A DNA stretch of 64,000 nucleotides from Malania oleifera (Eukaryota; Streptophyta; Magnoliopsida; Santalales; Ximeniaceae): NCBI RefSeq assembly GCF_029873635.1, contig NC_080422.1:1096001-1160000 (forward strand), given 5' to 3'. A program made the translations under genes and the position numbers. The notes under the pieces are model-generated. The model saw nothing but the letters and a program-made list of their open reading frames with translations. It did not search any database and was not told where the DNA came from. Below are positions 45,091 through 58,187 of the stretch, one piece after another (position 1 is the stretch's first letter; each line of letters starts with the position of its first letter).

Positions 45091-47276
45091 CTAGGAGGGT
45101 AGATTGTTTATCATGCAAGGATTGTAAAGTTATTTTAGGTGAAAGTCTAACCACACAATATAGAGTCTTAGTGTTAGATATATGTATTAAAAAATGGAAG
45201 AAAAAGGATAAAATAAACCAGTGTAGGAGAACTAGATGATGGAACCTAAAAGGACAAAATATAATAAAATTTAAAGATAAAATGATAAAAGATTGGGATT
45301 GGACCTTAGAGGATGTGATAGATACAAATACTCTTTGGAATAGATTAGCTAGTTATATTAAAAAGATAGTAAAAGAGATTTTAGGTGAATCAAGGGGAAG
45401 ATTCTCGAATAGCAAAGAGAGTTGGTGGTGGGATAAAGATATACAAAAAATCATAAAGACAAAAGAAATTTGGTATAAAACGTGACAAAAATGTAGAAAC
45501 AGAGATAACTTTGAAAAATATAAGGAAGCAAGAAAATATGCAAAAAGTGCCATTAGTGAAGCTAAATATAGATCATTTAATAGTTTGTATGATAGATTAG
45601 GTACAAAAGAAGGGGAAAGAGATATATTTAAACTTACTAAAGTTAGAGAAAGGAAGAGTAAGGACTTAGGAAATGTAAAATGTATAAAAAGTGAGGATGA
45701 TATTGTCTTGGTTAAGGACGAAGATATTAAAGAAAGATGGTGAAGTTACTTTAGTAAGTTGTTTAACGAAAACCAAATAGAAGACTTAAACTTAGAATTG
45801 TCAAATGCGGAAAAGACTAAAAATATAAAATTTATTCGCAAAATTAGAGTTAAGGAATTTAAGTTTGCACTAAAAAAGATGAAAAATGGGAAAGCTATGG
45901 GTCCAGATAACATCCCAATTGAAGTTTGAAAATGCTTGGGTGATAACGGAATTATATGGTTAACTAATTTATTTAATACAATTGTAAAAACTAAGAAAAT
46001 GCCAGATGAATGGAGGAAAAATACTTTAATACCTATATACAAAAATAATTAAACTTATGAGTCATACGATGAAATTATGAGAAATGGTAGTTGAACAAAG
46101 ATTAAGGTTAGAAACAAAGATCTCAGAAAATCAATTTGGTTTTGAGATCTACTATAGAAGTTATTTATCTTTTAAGAAGATTAATGAAAAAGTTTAGGAA
46201 AAAGAAGAGGGACTTGCATATGATATTTATTGACCTTTAGAAAGCATATGATAGGATACCTAGGGAAGTTCTATGGTGGGTTTTAGAAAAAAAAGGTGTA
46301 TGTTGTTGGTATGCTGATGTTATTAAGGATATGTACGATGGAGTAATGACTAGTGTAAAGACTATAGTTGGAAAAATTAGAGAATTTCCATTTGTCATAG
46401 GTGTACATCAAGGATTTGCTTTGAGTCCTTATCTTTTTGCTTTAGTGATGGACCAATTGACTAAGAGTATTCAAAAGGAGGTTCCATTCCATGGTGTATG
46501 TTGTTTGCAGATGATATTGTATTAATTGACGAAATTAGGGACGGAGTAGAGGCTGAGTTAGAATTATGGAGAGAAGCTTTGGAATCTAGAAGCTTTAGGA
46601 TAAGTAGAAATAAAACAGAATATATGAAATGTAATTTTAGTAATGATAGGAGGAATATTGGAGATAAAGTTAAACTTGATGATGAAAAAATAAATAGCAC
46701 TTATAGATTTTGATACCTTGGATCTATTATGCAAGTTGAAGGAGAAATTGAAGATGATGTAATGCATAGAGTTAAAACAGGTTGGTTAAAATGGAGAAGT
46801 GCTTCAAGTGTGCTATGTGATCGTATACCCTTAAAATTGAAAGGAAAGTTTTATAGGACAGCTATAAGACCAGCTATGCTATATGGATCAGAATGTTGGG
46901 TGACAAAGAAACATAATATCCAAAAAGTAAAAGTTGCTGAGATGAGAATGCTTAGATGGATGAGTGGTATAACATTGAAAGATAAATTAAGGAATGAACA
47001 TATTCGTGGTAAGTTAGGTGTAACTCCCATAGAAGATTAGATAAGAGAGGAGGAATGACTTAGATGGTATGGACACTTGCAATGTAGGTCTTGTAGTGCA
47101 CTTGTGAGGAAGAGTGATATAGTTATTGTGGGAGACAGTAGAAGGGGTAGGGGTAGACCTAAAATAACTTGGGAGGAGATAGTGAGTAAAGATTTAATAT
47201 CCTTGAATTTATCAAAAGAAATGGTCCATGATTGCATAAATTGGCAGAAAAGGATTCATATAGCCAACCCCATTTA
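45091..47276 (+). pseudogene. RTE LINE: reverse transcriptase region
   Basis: Broken by several stops and frameshifts. Readable pieces in order: KNGKAMGPDNIPIEV (about 45,885-45,925), KMPDEWRKNTLIPIYKN, a KAYDR-type block at about 46,230-46,260 (YDRIPREVLWW), GVHQGFALSPYLFALVMD (46,400), the catalytic box FADDIVLI (46,502-46,525), then the thumb and C-terminal RTE signature YGSECWVTKK, VAEMRMLRWMSG, RWYGHLQCR and GRGRPKITWEE. Ends IHIANPI-stop at 47276. Confidence 0.85.
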
Positions 47277-47307
47277 GTGGGACTAAGGTTTGGTTTTGTT
47301 GTTGTTA

Positions 47308-48291
47308 TCTTCCTCATCTTCACAGGGATGTCAATTTTGCCGTCATGTTGACGTACAAACGACAAATCTGTCTTTCTCTACTGCTTGCTCTCTTCAGCTC
47401 CTCTATCTTCCCACCTTATCTCCAATCTAACTCTCTCTCTCCATGGCAGTGTCTATGGCTTCCATCAACAGCAACATTTCTTAGAGAAGAAAGTAGCAGT
47501 GATCAATCATCTCCCCTCTCAGTTGTGCTGTTTTCTTTCGTTCAAGATCACGAACAGGAATGAGCTTCTGCGATGTCAGGTCTGATTGTCAGTGAGAAGT
47601 GATTTGCTGAAATGACGCGTCGACACTAGCACTGTCTTGATCCATCCCAATATTTAAGGTTTGCATGTGTATTTTTTCCCTTTTTTTTTTGGGGGGGCGG
47701 GGGGGGGGGGGGGTGTCGGGGATTTTTTGCTGGTGATCAAATGGGTTGATACAGTTGGCCATGGGGGTTGTGTTTCCAGTGAGATCAAGAGACAAACAAA
47801 ATCATGATGGTGATGGCTATAAAGATAGGGTTCATGTTGAGTTTTTAGGGTCTGGTTTTGATGATGGTGTTTGATTCGGCCAGGGGTTTGTCCAAAAGGG
47901 GATTTGGAAGAAGAATAAAAAATTATGCAAAGGTTGGATTTTGTATGAAATCTTTAGAGAACAGTCTCCATCATTTCCATTCATTTATTAGTTAATCTGT
48001 ATTGACATATTGGGGCATGAATTTCTTGAGATTGTACTAATTCCAGTGCCTCTTGTTTATTCTAACTCAAAGCTATGGAAAATATAACCATTATTGCTCT
48101 TATTTGGCTTATTATTTAATCTAAGCTGTTCTGTATTTTTAGTTTTGGCTTTTATTTTTATTTTTTTATGTTTCACGTTTTATATTTTTTGTTGCTGCAG
48201 CTACAAGTCAAAAGAATTTCCAGTGTGATAAATCCATAAGGGTCTGACTACCTGACTTCTGTAATATTCCATGATATTTGCATTTACCAAG
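47308..48291. other. Stretch with a possible broken first exon; gene not recognised
   Basis: A C/T-rich leader is followed by ATGGCAGTGTCTATGGC at 47442, a start that would suit a Ser-rich plastid transit peptide, but that frame stops after 13 codons. A second frame (47385-47585) reads LEKKVAVINHLPSQLCCFLS and ends at CAGGTCTGA, which could be a donor site. A possible small exon follows the acceptor TTGCTGCAG at 48200. I could not join these into one frame; it may be a decayed gene or chance. Confidence 0.2.
47681..47713 (+). repeat. T10-G7-C-G15 homopolymer tract
   Basis: Ten T, then seven G, one C and fifteen G. Could form a G-quadruplex on the plus strand. Length may be unreliable in an assembly. 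Confidence 0.85.
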
Positions 48292-48392
48292 GCCATGGTT
48301 CTCATTACCAGAGGACATACAGTACGTTGATACAAGATGGGACATTTGTGACCGTCTTGCACTGAGCTCAACATGCTTTGTTGCCTTGACGG
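48292..48392 (+). CDS. Candidate internal exon, 33 codons, unknown protein
   Basis: Bounded by acceptor TTTACCAAG and donor GGTATGTT. The open frame PWFSLPEDIQYVDTRWDICD continues RLALSSTCFVALTG, which looks like real protein, with a charged part then a short apolar part that might enter a membrane. I do not recognise the family. No matching neighbouring exons were found downstream, so it may be an isolated relic. Confidence 0.3.
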
Positions 48393-48855
48393 GTATGTTA
48401 TTCATCCTCTGCACTGCCCTTCAAAAAGTATATTTACTTTTTTCTGTATATATATTAATTCTATTTTCGGTAGATTTTATATTACCTTTTGCATTTTCTT
48501 TGTATTTATATTCATTTTTATGTAGAAAAATTTTTTAGCTACTGAGGTGATAAGAAGAAGAAGAAGAAGCAGCCTAAGCCTAGGCTACACTATGAGAGGT
48601 CGTCCATCTCCTATCTCATACCCCTCCTCAACCCCTGTTGAGATAAAATGTGATACCTCTAGCATGAAAGTCCCAATCTCTAACATTTGAGAGATTGGGG
48701 TTTAGCCAATCTCTAACATTTGTTTAGGGTTTAGCTATTTAGAACTGTAATCATATTTGCTAAAATTTCTAATCATGTTTGCTCCTTAGTTTTTAGGTGC
48801 ATTCTCAAAACCTTCTTTTTAATGTCTTCATTACTCATTGATTATTGAAGCCGAA
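48393..48855. other. Intergenic or intronic stretch
   Basis: T-rich, with a small GAA run (48553-48570) and a short direct repeat around GAGATTGGGGTTTAGCC. Nothing else. Confidence 0.4.
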
Positions 48856-49034
48856 TCTCAATTTTCTTTGAACTGCTGGATTGTATCTTTGGTACATGAT
48901 TCTAAAATTGCACACCTTTCATATTGGCAAAATTGAGTATTGCCTCTCAATTTTCTTTGAACTGCTGAATTGTATCTTTGGTACATGATTCTAAAATTGC
49001 ACACCTTTCATATTGGCAAAATTGGAGTATTGCC
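48856..49034. repeat. 89-bp tandem duplication
   Basis: Two near-identical copies (48856-48944 and 48945-49034) beginning TCTCAATTTTCTTTGAACTG. They differ at very few bases, so the duplication is young. Noncoding. Confidence 0.88.
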
Positions 49035-49300
49035 TCTTTTTTTTTTTTTTTAATCCGCCACTCCCACAATAACATTCTTATGAAACTTTGGCCTTTAGCG
49101 TAAAACCTGTTTAATGATGTATCAAGCTATTTACTCATTGGATTCTGTTATGATTTTGATGTGATGCATTTTCAAAGTTATTTAAGTAATGATGTAAGTG
49201 AACTTCAAGATACGATGTAGGTTACTACTACATTTAGTATTATATGTTATTTTCATCTTAACTTGGATTAAAAAAATTTGTTAATATACCTGAATGGATT

Positions 49301-50198
49301 TGTTAGATTACCACTTTACCTATAAGCTTAAGCTATTAGGTTGTGGGCAAACAATGTATATCAAGCTTTATCACTCCCCTACGTGTGTAGCCCAATAGCA
49401 TGTGGAGAGATAAACACATGGTAGATAACATCCATTACAGGGAGTATAATAATTATTTTAAAACCACATGATGAATGCAGGCAACAAAATTAGAACCTAG
49501 AACCTTTTGGTAACCAACTCTGATACGATGTTAGACACCACTTTAACTAAAAGTTTAAGCTCTTGCATGTATAACACAATAGCACGTGGAGAAATAAACA
49601 CATGGGAAATAACACCCCTAATAGGGAATACAATAATTTTTTAAACACCACACAATAAATGCGGGCAACAGGATAAGACCCTAGTACCTCCTGGTAACTT
49701 GGCTCTAATTCCATGTTAGATTACCACATTATCTAAATGGTAAGCTATTAGGTTGTGGGCAAACAATGTATATCAAGCTTTATCACTCCCCTACGTGTGT
49801 AGCCCAATAGCATGTGGAGAGATAAACACATGGTAGATAACATCCATTACAGGGAGTATAATAATTATTTTAAAACCACATGATGAATGCAGGCAACAAA
49901 ATTAGAACCTAGAACCTTTTGGTAACCAACTCTGATACGATGTTAGACAACCACTTTAACTAAAAGTTTAAGCTCTTGCATGTATAACACAATAGCACGT
50001 GGAGAGATAAACACATGGGAAATAACACCCCTAATAGGGAACACAATAATTTTTTAAACACCACACAATAAATGCGGGCAACAGGATAAGACCCCAGTAC
50101 CTCCTGGTAACTTGGCTCTAATACCATGTTAGATTACCACATTATCTAAATAGTAAGCTATTAGGTTGTGGGCCAACAATGTATATCAAGCTTTAACA
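49301..50198 (-). mobile_element. Tandemly duplicated TRIM (same family as 42300)
   Basis: It starts with a 73-bp LTR (49301-49373) and ends with another (about 50126-50198). Between them a unit of about 412 bp occurs twice (from about 49331 and 49743). Each unit holds internal sequence, a cut-down LTR (starting 49529 in the first), a second internal piece and a primer site; at 50115-50127 the minus strand reads TGGTATTAGAGCC. The two units differ at only a handful of bases. Outer flanks GGATT and GAACT do not match, so I see no target duplication. Confidence 0.78.
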
Positions 50199-51913
50199 GA
50201 ACTGTTCTGGGATTGCGTGACAAGTTGAAGTCTCTGAAGTGTTCCAATGCATTCACGCAATAAGCTTGGTCCTGATGGGAAAGCTCCCCCCTTTTTTCTT
50301 CTTATTATAGTTTTGTTTTTTGTTTTATTTTTTTGGATAAAGTGGTATAGTGAATGGTTAATTGTGAAATGCTCATTTCTAAATTTTGCTTCACCTTGCT
50401 TTTCTGTTAAGAAAATTAAAATGAGTAAGGATGGAAGTTTAGATCATCACAGTTCCTAAAAATTGAGAATTCATTTTCTCTAACAAGTAGCTGTATTAGG
50501 CTTGGTTGGGCTTGGTTGTGCTGTCTTTTAATGTCCTAAATAATCATGAAATTCAACACTCAGATTTCTCATTAAAATTTTTGTTTGCATTTTCCAGGGG
50601 GCATATCGAGCACTAGGGCCTGTTTGAATGTTGGAAGTGCACATTGTGAAATATGAGATTCTCTGCTTCTCAGAGACTCTTTGATTTGGATCATGGCATC
50701 ATTCCGTTGGTCAAACATATATACAAGATTCCAGATGGAGGGGCTTTACGTTTCCAAATAAAAAAAAAAAAAAAGTCTACAAGGCTGCCTGATAAGTGTT
50801 TTTTTTTTTTTTTCCTTCCCTTCCAAGTAGTGACTAAATTACTATAGTGCCATTGAATTTTCCTAGTGTGGTAAGTCTGCCCTCTGGGTTTAGTGTACCA
50901 CTTTAATTGTTTGAACTTTGCGTAGAACAGTCTAATCTTTTTATTTCTGGGAGTTGATGAGTCTTGATCAGATTTTGCTGCTCCAGTGTTCCCATTATAC
51001 TAGAAAATTCTTTCTTTTGAGGATCTAGATTCTAGATAGCAAGGTGGTTACTTACACATTAAAAGGAAGTGAGGTAGTCGGTTCTGTGGAGGTGCCCCAG
51101 CAGCACCAAGCAAGTTTGGTGACGAGGGTTGAGAGCTTCTGCAGATTACCGGCCTCATTTTGACATTTTATTTGGATGCTGTCGTGATTGAAGGATGCAC
51201 GTTTGGTTGGTTCTCAACTGGTTTTGCTATTCAGTGAGGTACAATATAGGGAGGGATTGAGAGTGTATTTCAACTCCAGCTGAAGGCGAAAAAAAGTAAA
51301 CTACATTTGATTTAAGGTCATAGGATACATAGGAGTGATCATTTTTATTCTATTTGGTTGTTCATGCGAGGGAGTTTAGGAGATTGATGCTATTAGAAGT
51401 GAAGTTGGGGTGGACAATGTGAGTTGGCTTGTTATGTAGATGTTTTGAAGCTTATTTTGAAGTCCAAGAGGCTTTGTGGCTGCTAGGTTTTGATTGAAAC
51501 TCGTCCGTTTTTGGAATGTCTAAGATAGAATTTTGAGGCAAATATATGGTGGCATGGCATGGCATGACTTATTATATTGAGAATTATGAAAAATTCATTG
51601 TTATTTTGCTTAAGAAGTCATTGGAGATTGTTAAAAATGGCATTTTGTGAATGAGATTTGAAATCTAGAAATTAATTTTTTGTTTGTTTGTATGATACAC
51701 ATCTGGATTTGCATAGAAGGTTGTCAGTCTAGAAGTAAGAGGATAATTGCTTTTGGCATATGATTGTGTAGTGATAATTTTTATGTTGGATGACGTGTAC
51801 ACTTATTTGTGTAATGAAGTTTCTTAGGCTCCTGATGCCAACCGCAATTGAAATGCAAAGTCAAGATAAATTTATAATTTAGCCTCCCCGAATTTAACTT
51901 CTTTAATTAGTTG
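50199..51913. other. Intergenic stretch, no gene recognised
   Basis: No protein-like frame above chance, A- and T-runs at about 50760-50815, no clear repeat structure. It may hold decayed transposon sequence that I could not recognise. Confidence 0.45.
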
Positions 51914-52610
51914 AGAAGGGGAATTATGTATTTGATGATAAGCACTTGGCCTAGAGCATTGAACTTTGATAAAATAGATAAAAAGAATTGGGACCTTGGG
52001 TCTATTATGCAAGTTGAAGGAGAAAATGAAGTGAGGCATAGAGTTCAAGTAGGTTTGATAAAATGGCAAAGTGTTTTAAGTGTGTTTTATGATCGTAGAA
52101 TACCATTGAGATTAAAAAGGAAGTTTTACAGGATGACTATAAGACTAGTTATGCTATATGGATGAGATTGTTGAGTGACGAAGAAATAGAATATCTGAAA
52201 AGTAAAAGTTGTCGAGATGAGAATGTTTTGATTTAAGAGTAGTTAAACACTAAAAGATAAATTAAGGAATGAATATATTCGTGGTAAGTTAAGTGAAGTG
52301 TAGCTCTTATAGAAGATAAGATAAGGGAGGGATGATTCAGATGGTATGGACACTTGCAATGTAGGCAACATAGTGTGTTAGTAAGGAAGTGTGCGTTAGT
52401 TATTGTGAGGGGCAGTAAAAGGGGTAGGGGTAGATGTAAAATAACTTTGAAGGAAATAGTGAGTAAGAATTTAATATCCTTGAATTTATTAAAAGAAATG
52501 GTCCATGATCACATAACTTAACGAAAAATGATTTATATAGTCGGCCCCATAAAGTGGGACTTAAGACTTGGTTTTATTGTTTTATATCTTACAAAAAAAA
52601 AAAAAAAAAG
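51914..52610 (+). mobile_element. RTE LINE 3' fragment
   Basis: 5'-truncated relative of the LINE at 44168. Pieces: LGSIMQVEGENEVRHRVQ, then RWYGHLQCRQHSVLVRK, then GRGRCKITLKEIVSKNLIS, then AAGTGGGACTTAAG and a tail of GGTTTTATTG and about 17 A. Heavily mutated. The left border is approximate. It ends where the Copia sequence starts. Confidence 0.75.
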
Positions 52611-52616
52611 TTGGTA

Positions 52617-55326
52617 GCAAAAGATTCTATATAGGCTTCCAGTAACTCCTATAGTGGATCATAAAGGTGTCAAAGGATTTTATGGTTGTCATGAAGGGTC
52701 AATGAGTTGATAACAATCTGTATCGACTAATAGATGGTACAATTGTTGAATATTAACACGGTTGACACTAAGCTCTGACATATGTGCTTGGGACATGAGT
52801 GAGCGGGGTAGTTGGAAATCTATAAGAGAAGATTACTGAAAGGGTTGAAGGAGTTTAAAGTTGATTTTTACAAGTATTGTGTTTTGGGTAGACAAAGTTT
52901 AAGCTGTCTTCCCAAAAGAGTAGAGGTATTTTGAATTTGGTTCATAGTGATGTTTGAGGGCCTATAAGGGTACCTATTAGGAATGGAGTTTAGTATTTTG
53001 TTAGTTTCATTGATGATTACTTTAAGAAGCTTTGGGTTACTTTATGAAGGAAAAGTTAGAGATATTCTCCAAATTTAAGCAGTGGAAGGCAAAGGTTAAG
53101 AAATAAACATGAAAATCAGTGAAGTGTCTTAGGTCAGATAATGAGCTAGAATATAAGTTTAATGAGTTTCTAAGCTTTTGTAGGTCTGAGGGAATTGTCA
53201 ACTCCATAATAGAATGGGGTGACTGAAAGGATAAGTAGGATCTTGCTTGAGAAAGTTAGGAGTACGAGACTACATGCAAAATTGCCTAAGAATTTTTGGG
53301 TAGATGTAGTTAGCTTAGTTTTTTACATTATTAACAAGCCACCTTCTTCAAAGCTGGATTGTAAAGTAGCCGAGAAAGTTTGGATAAGTCAAGAGGTTAA
53401 CTACTTTACATTAAGGATCTTCGATTGTCCAACATACACTCATATTCCTAGTGAGCTTTGATCCAAACTACACCCAAAATCCAAGAGGTACATTTTCATT
53501 GGTTATGAAAACAGGGTTAAAGGGCTCAAGCAGTGGGATCTAGAGGATAAGAAGGTATTTATGAGCAGAGATGTGGTGTTCGATGAGACATCAATGTTGA
53601 GATACAAAGAAGATGGATAAGACAGTAAAATTGACAAGAAGGGGCTAGAGGTGCAAATGGAGTTTGGTAAACTTTAGGACCAACAATCAAAGGTGCCATT
53701 AGTTGAGCAGCATAATCAGCGGCAATCCGATGATCAGAGTGTAGCTACAGATATACGCATATGCATTACCTATGTACCATAGAGATATGGTTTTGAGGAT
53801 ATGGTCTCTGTTGCTTTAGTTAGTGGTGGTGGAGATCTATATTCTTTCCAAGATGCAATTTTTCGATTTAGAGAGAAATAGGTGGATGGAAGCTATAATT
53901 GAAGAGTTGGAGTCTTTGCAAAAAAAAAAAAAAAATTAGACTTAGGAGTTGGTCGAACATCCTAAGAGAAGCAAAACAGTGGGATGCAAATGGGTGTTTA
54001 GGAAGAAATATGATATTTCACAAAGAGATGATAAACGATTCAATGCTAGACTGGTGGCAAAAGGGTACTCTTAGAGGGAATGGATATACTATGATAAGGT
54101 ATTTTCTTTTGTTATTCAACATACCTTCATTTGGGTTTTATTGGTCATGGTAGAGCTTAGTTTGATTTGGAGTTAAAGTAGCTGGATGTTAAAACAACAT
54201 TTCTTCATGGTGATTTAGAAGAGCAAATTTAGATGGTACCCGCTATAAGTATGATTGTTGTATGTACTTTAGAAGTACACCTAATAGTTCATTTATCTTT
54301 CTACTATTATATGTTAATGATACGTTGAATGTTGCAAAAAATATTCGTGATGTCAATGGTTTAAAGTCCTTATTAAGTAAAAAATTTGAGACGAACAATC
54401 TTGGTGTTGTAAATAAGATTCTTGAGATGGAAATACAGAGAGATAGGAAAGATCGGAAGCTTTGTGTCTCTTAAAAGGCTTATATAGAGAAGATGTTGGA
54501 GAGATTTAGCATAAGCAATACTAGGCCTATATCTACTTCATTAGCAAATTATTTCAAGCTATCTTCATCACAATATCCACAATCAGAGGAGGATGTGGAG
54601 GAGATAGGTATCATATGTCAATGCAATGGGTTGCTTGATGTATGTCATGGTTTGCACTCGTTTAGATCTTGCACATATAGTTAGTGGTGAGTAAGTTTAT
54701 GACAAATCCAGGCAAGGAACATTGGAGTGCATTGAAGCGGATCCTCAAGTACTTGAAAGGCATTGCAAATTTTGGCATTGAGTTTGGTACAAGACAAGAT
54801 TCAGTTCTAGTACAAGGATTCATTGATGCAGATTATGCAAGAGATTGGATAACATAAGGTCTTTTATAGGATATGTATTCACTATGGTAGGTGGACCTAT
54901 TTGTTGTAAATTCATGTTACAGTCAATTGTTGAATTATCTATCACTAAAGCAAAGTATAGGACAATGACAAAGGTTGCGAAGGAGGCAATGTAGTTAAAG
55001 GGATTGATAATTGAACTTGGCATAGAGCAGTAAACTATTTATTAGCATTGTGATAATTAGAGTGTTATTTACTTTGTAATGAACCAAGTTTATCATGTCA
55101 AACTAAAGCACATTGCAGTAAGATATCACAAGATATGAGAGTTGATTGGTTCTAATGAGATTTAGTAGGTTAAGGTGGCTACATAAGAAAATGGAGCTAA
55201 TATGATGACAAAGGTTGTTACCTGAACTTATTCCATTCACTAGTTGTTGAATCAATGTTGTGCAGCTTCGGGTGGAGGTACAGATCTGAAAGCTCCAAAA
55301 AGGTAAATATTCACCAAGGTAGAGAT
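52617..55326 (+). pseudogene. Copia pol remnant (GAG-pre-integrase to RNase H), heavily decayed
   Basis: Plus-strand Copia, probably Tork/Tnt1-like, without its 5' third. GAG-pre-integrase shows MVVMKGQ and NNLYRLIDGTIV. The integrase core has SRGILNLVHSDV and YFVSFIDDY, then VTERISRILLEKVRSTRLHA and LPKNFWVDVVSL. RT includes WVFRKKYD-like and YVNDTLNVAK pieces; the usual YVDD is YVND. RNase H ends with IVELSITKAKYRTMTKVAKE and VRYHKI, then TKVVT. Dozens of stops and shifts. A polypurine-like AGGTAGAGA lies just before the LTR. Confidence 0.82.
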
Positions 55327-55763
55327 TGTTGAGTTGTGGTAGAGGATATACACTTGAAGGTTGTTACAAATTGAAGGACTCAGGGGGCCACTTGAGTCTT
55401 CCATGCACAAGACCTCCCTGTCTATTTAAACTAGTTAAGTGGGGGTCTGTTGGGGGGTACGGGGAAGCTTCGCCCTGTGGTACGGTACTACAGTATGTTT
55501 AAGTCAGGGTGCAATGTAGTTGTATATCATATGAGGATATTTTGGGGTTTTTGCATGAGACTATATATATACACATTGTACCCGAATGTTGAAACCCTAG
55601 AGCAAATTTTCATTTAATAGTGAAAATTGTGCGAGAATTCTGTGGATGTAGGCACATTGTCGAACCATGTAAATTTGTATTCTTCTTCCCTCTTTTGATT
55701 TTTTCTAATTTTCCTATTTGTTATATTTGTGCGCGCATAATATTAAGGCGTAATTTCATAACA
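55327..55763 (+). mobile_element. Copia 3' LTR (about 437 bp)
   Basis: It starts TGTTGAGTTGTGG after AGGTAGAGAT and ends near CATAACA. Features: TATATATATACA at 55563, GTAGGCACATTGTCGAACCA at 55649. The latter matches the reverse complement of 61,496-61,518, so the intronic solo LTR at 61410 belongs to the same family. Confidence 0.75.
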
Positions 55764-58170
55764 CAATCAAAAAATATTTTATGACTTACTATTTGCATTT
55801 TGAGAGATCAATAATATTTTAAGCAAAGAAAGAAAGAAAATAGAAAAATATTTTTATTAAACAATATTTAACCATCCATAGTTTGTGAAAAGGGATCCAA
55901 GGCAAATAGAATTAGTATATTATTTTAACCCAACCACTTGTATTTTTCATTGACTAATATGCCTTTGGCATTGACATTTTGCATTGCATAAAAATAATCT
56001 TAATTTAATTAATGAACAATAATTAAATTTAGAGTGAGGGTAAAATTATCACCTTATTGCACTAATTAATATTTAAAAAGTCTTATAATCCATCACATCA
56101 TATGAATAAGAAAACTTTTATTTATCAACATCTCCATTATTTTTTGTCTACCACTATTTCTTAATTATTTACGTTTGAATTATCTTTGTTTACCATTCGA
56201 AAAATTTTATTTTTTTGGCTACCGATTAACATTTTTATTGCGTCTAATTGTCGAGTACATTTTAAATAGCATATAATCATAATCTTGAATGAAATATTTA
56301 TGTTGCATATTTGATACATAAATGATTCTACTTTTATTTTTTTCATATCCCAATATCTAATTCTTAGATATCTTTAGGAACACATGAACACGATTTGAAC
56401 CAAATTAAGTCAGCCGTTTGAAATATAAATTAAAAATAAGTTTATAAATAAACGTGCAGGGAATGATACAATGCAAATTTTAACTTATTTATGAATAAAT
56501 ATATTCATGAATTAAGATGAAATAAAACATTTAACTACAAAATAAGAATACGATTTAATAAAATATAAAAAATTAATATAACAAAATATTCCCAATGACA
56601 GATGGGCTTTAGCCATTTTTTCCATTGACAACTCATAAAGTAGAATTATTTAAAGTTGTTGAAATTATGTTTGCTAACTGTCTAGTGTCCATATTTTCAA
56701 AGTACATTTAGAATTGATTTAATTTCAAAGAAATATTTGTAATTTTATTTTAAAAAATTAAGTCTTGGGCAAACTAAAATCAAAATTTTCAAAGCTTCAA
56801 AAATCTAGAAATGGCATTTGGATCAGACAAATTCCCTTTGAAATTGAAATGTGACATGTGTTTCATAGTTTTAAATTTATTATTTTTAAAAGATGTTAGT
56901 TTATTTTAATTTTTTTTTAATATTATCGTAGTTAATTAATCATCTTGAAAAAGGTATGTACTTTGAAGTTAGACTTTTATTTGAGCATTTGAAAAGGATA
57001 TATATGCTTTCGAATTAGATATCTATTTATTGAGTTTTTAATTGACGTATTTTTTAAATTCAAAATATTAAGTGTATCTTGATTGTAGGTCTCATTTATC
57101 GGTGAATAAACTCTAAAGCATTGATTCTATATATAGTTTTTATACACGATTCTCTTTACATCACTTTCATCGTACTATTCTATTATCTGAGTATAGAAAA
57201 TTTTGACGACTTAAAAAAGTGTTTTTTTTTTTTTTGTAAAATTTTGGATTCTTCTATTTTTGCAAAATTGGTGGAGAGAGACGTATGATTCAAATAAGGA
57301 TATTGTATCTTGAGCGAGGCAAGTCATGTGAAGTTTTGCTATACCGGTTCCTGGGTTAAGTTGAAAAATTATAAAGGACTTGAATCTTCTCAAAGAAAGC
57401 GAGATATCCGTGTCTCATCGTAATTGTGAATCGTATTTGTACATATTCGATTTGTGTTTACATTTTTTTTTTGGTTATATTTGTACTATATTTTTGAAAA
57501 AAGATAATATAAAATCAAGAAGATAATGAAAAATTATTGAATATTCATAATTCAAAAATATTTTAATTATTAAAATAATTTGTAAATATAGGGTCATTTT
57601 TAATAATAAAAAAAAAACTAGTCATAGACACGTACTATGTGTATATTTTAAGTTTTTTATTTTTAAAATTTTAAAAAAATTATAAAAATAGAGTAAAAAA
57701 TAAATAGTATAAGAGCATTTTGAAATTGTTGGTGATTGAATTTTGTTGTTTTAACAATTAAAAGGTTACATTTTTTGAAAGATGACAGGGAATATCTTTA
57801 CAGACAAAAGGAAAAAACGAAAATTAAAAATTGTCCTCATTTTGAAATTAATAGTAAAGCCGGGACCAGGAGGAGACTTGTAAAGAGAGGAGGAGCGAGC
57901 GGAGGAGAGATTGGGCGGCTAAGAATTTGCGGATGGTGGGTCTACCCACTCTCTAAATTACCCAACAGTCCCTCCCCTCTTTCATAATTTCATATCACCT
58001 TTTTTCTATTAATGAGCCCCTTCAAAAAAATTTGAATTCTGGTATACAAATTGAAAGTAGGACAGCCATTTTGTCTTTGGACCAAATTGCCCTCTTCATC
58101 CTCTGCAAATCAAGTTGGCGCGTGTGCCCCTCTGCAGACAAGTCCCTCAAATTTCAAATTTGTTCCCCCC
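55764..58170. other. AT-rich intergenic stretch, 2.4 kb
   Basis: Very AT-rich, no protein-like frame, no primer site or terminal repeat recognised. A short G-rich block (57,855-57,940) breaks the pattern. Confidence 0.55.
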
Positions 58171-58187
58171 ACTTAATTACATTCCTT

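Larger units (their letters stand above)
44168..47307 (+). mobile_element. RTE-type LINE, near full length (about 3.1 kb)
   Basis: It starts CCGGTCCCAAGCCCGG with a GC-rich leader typical of plant RTE elements, and ends in GTGGGACTAAGG followed by a TTG-rich tail (GGTTTTGTTGTTGTT). One polyprotein is encoded: endonuclease then RT. No convincing target duplication was found. Confidence 0.85.

Noticed and set aside
44140-47340. Target duplication around the full LINE (TTCACACAG left, TTCACAG right)
   Set aside because: The match is short, imperfect and not at the element ends.
57736-57987. 83-codon plus-strand frame
   Set aside because: AT-rich start, no family resemblance, no splice or promoter context; looks like chance.
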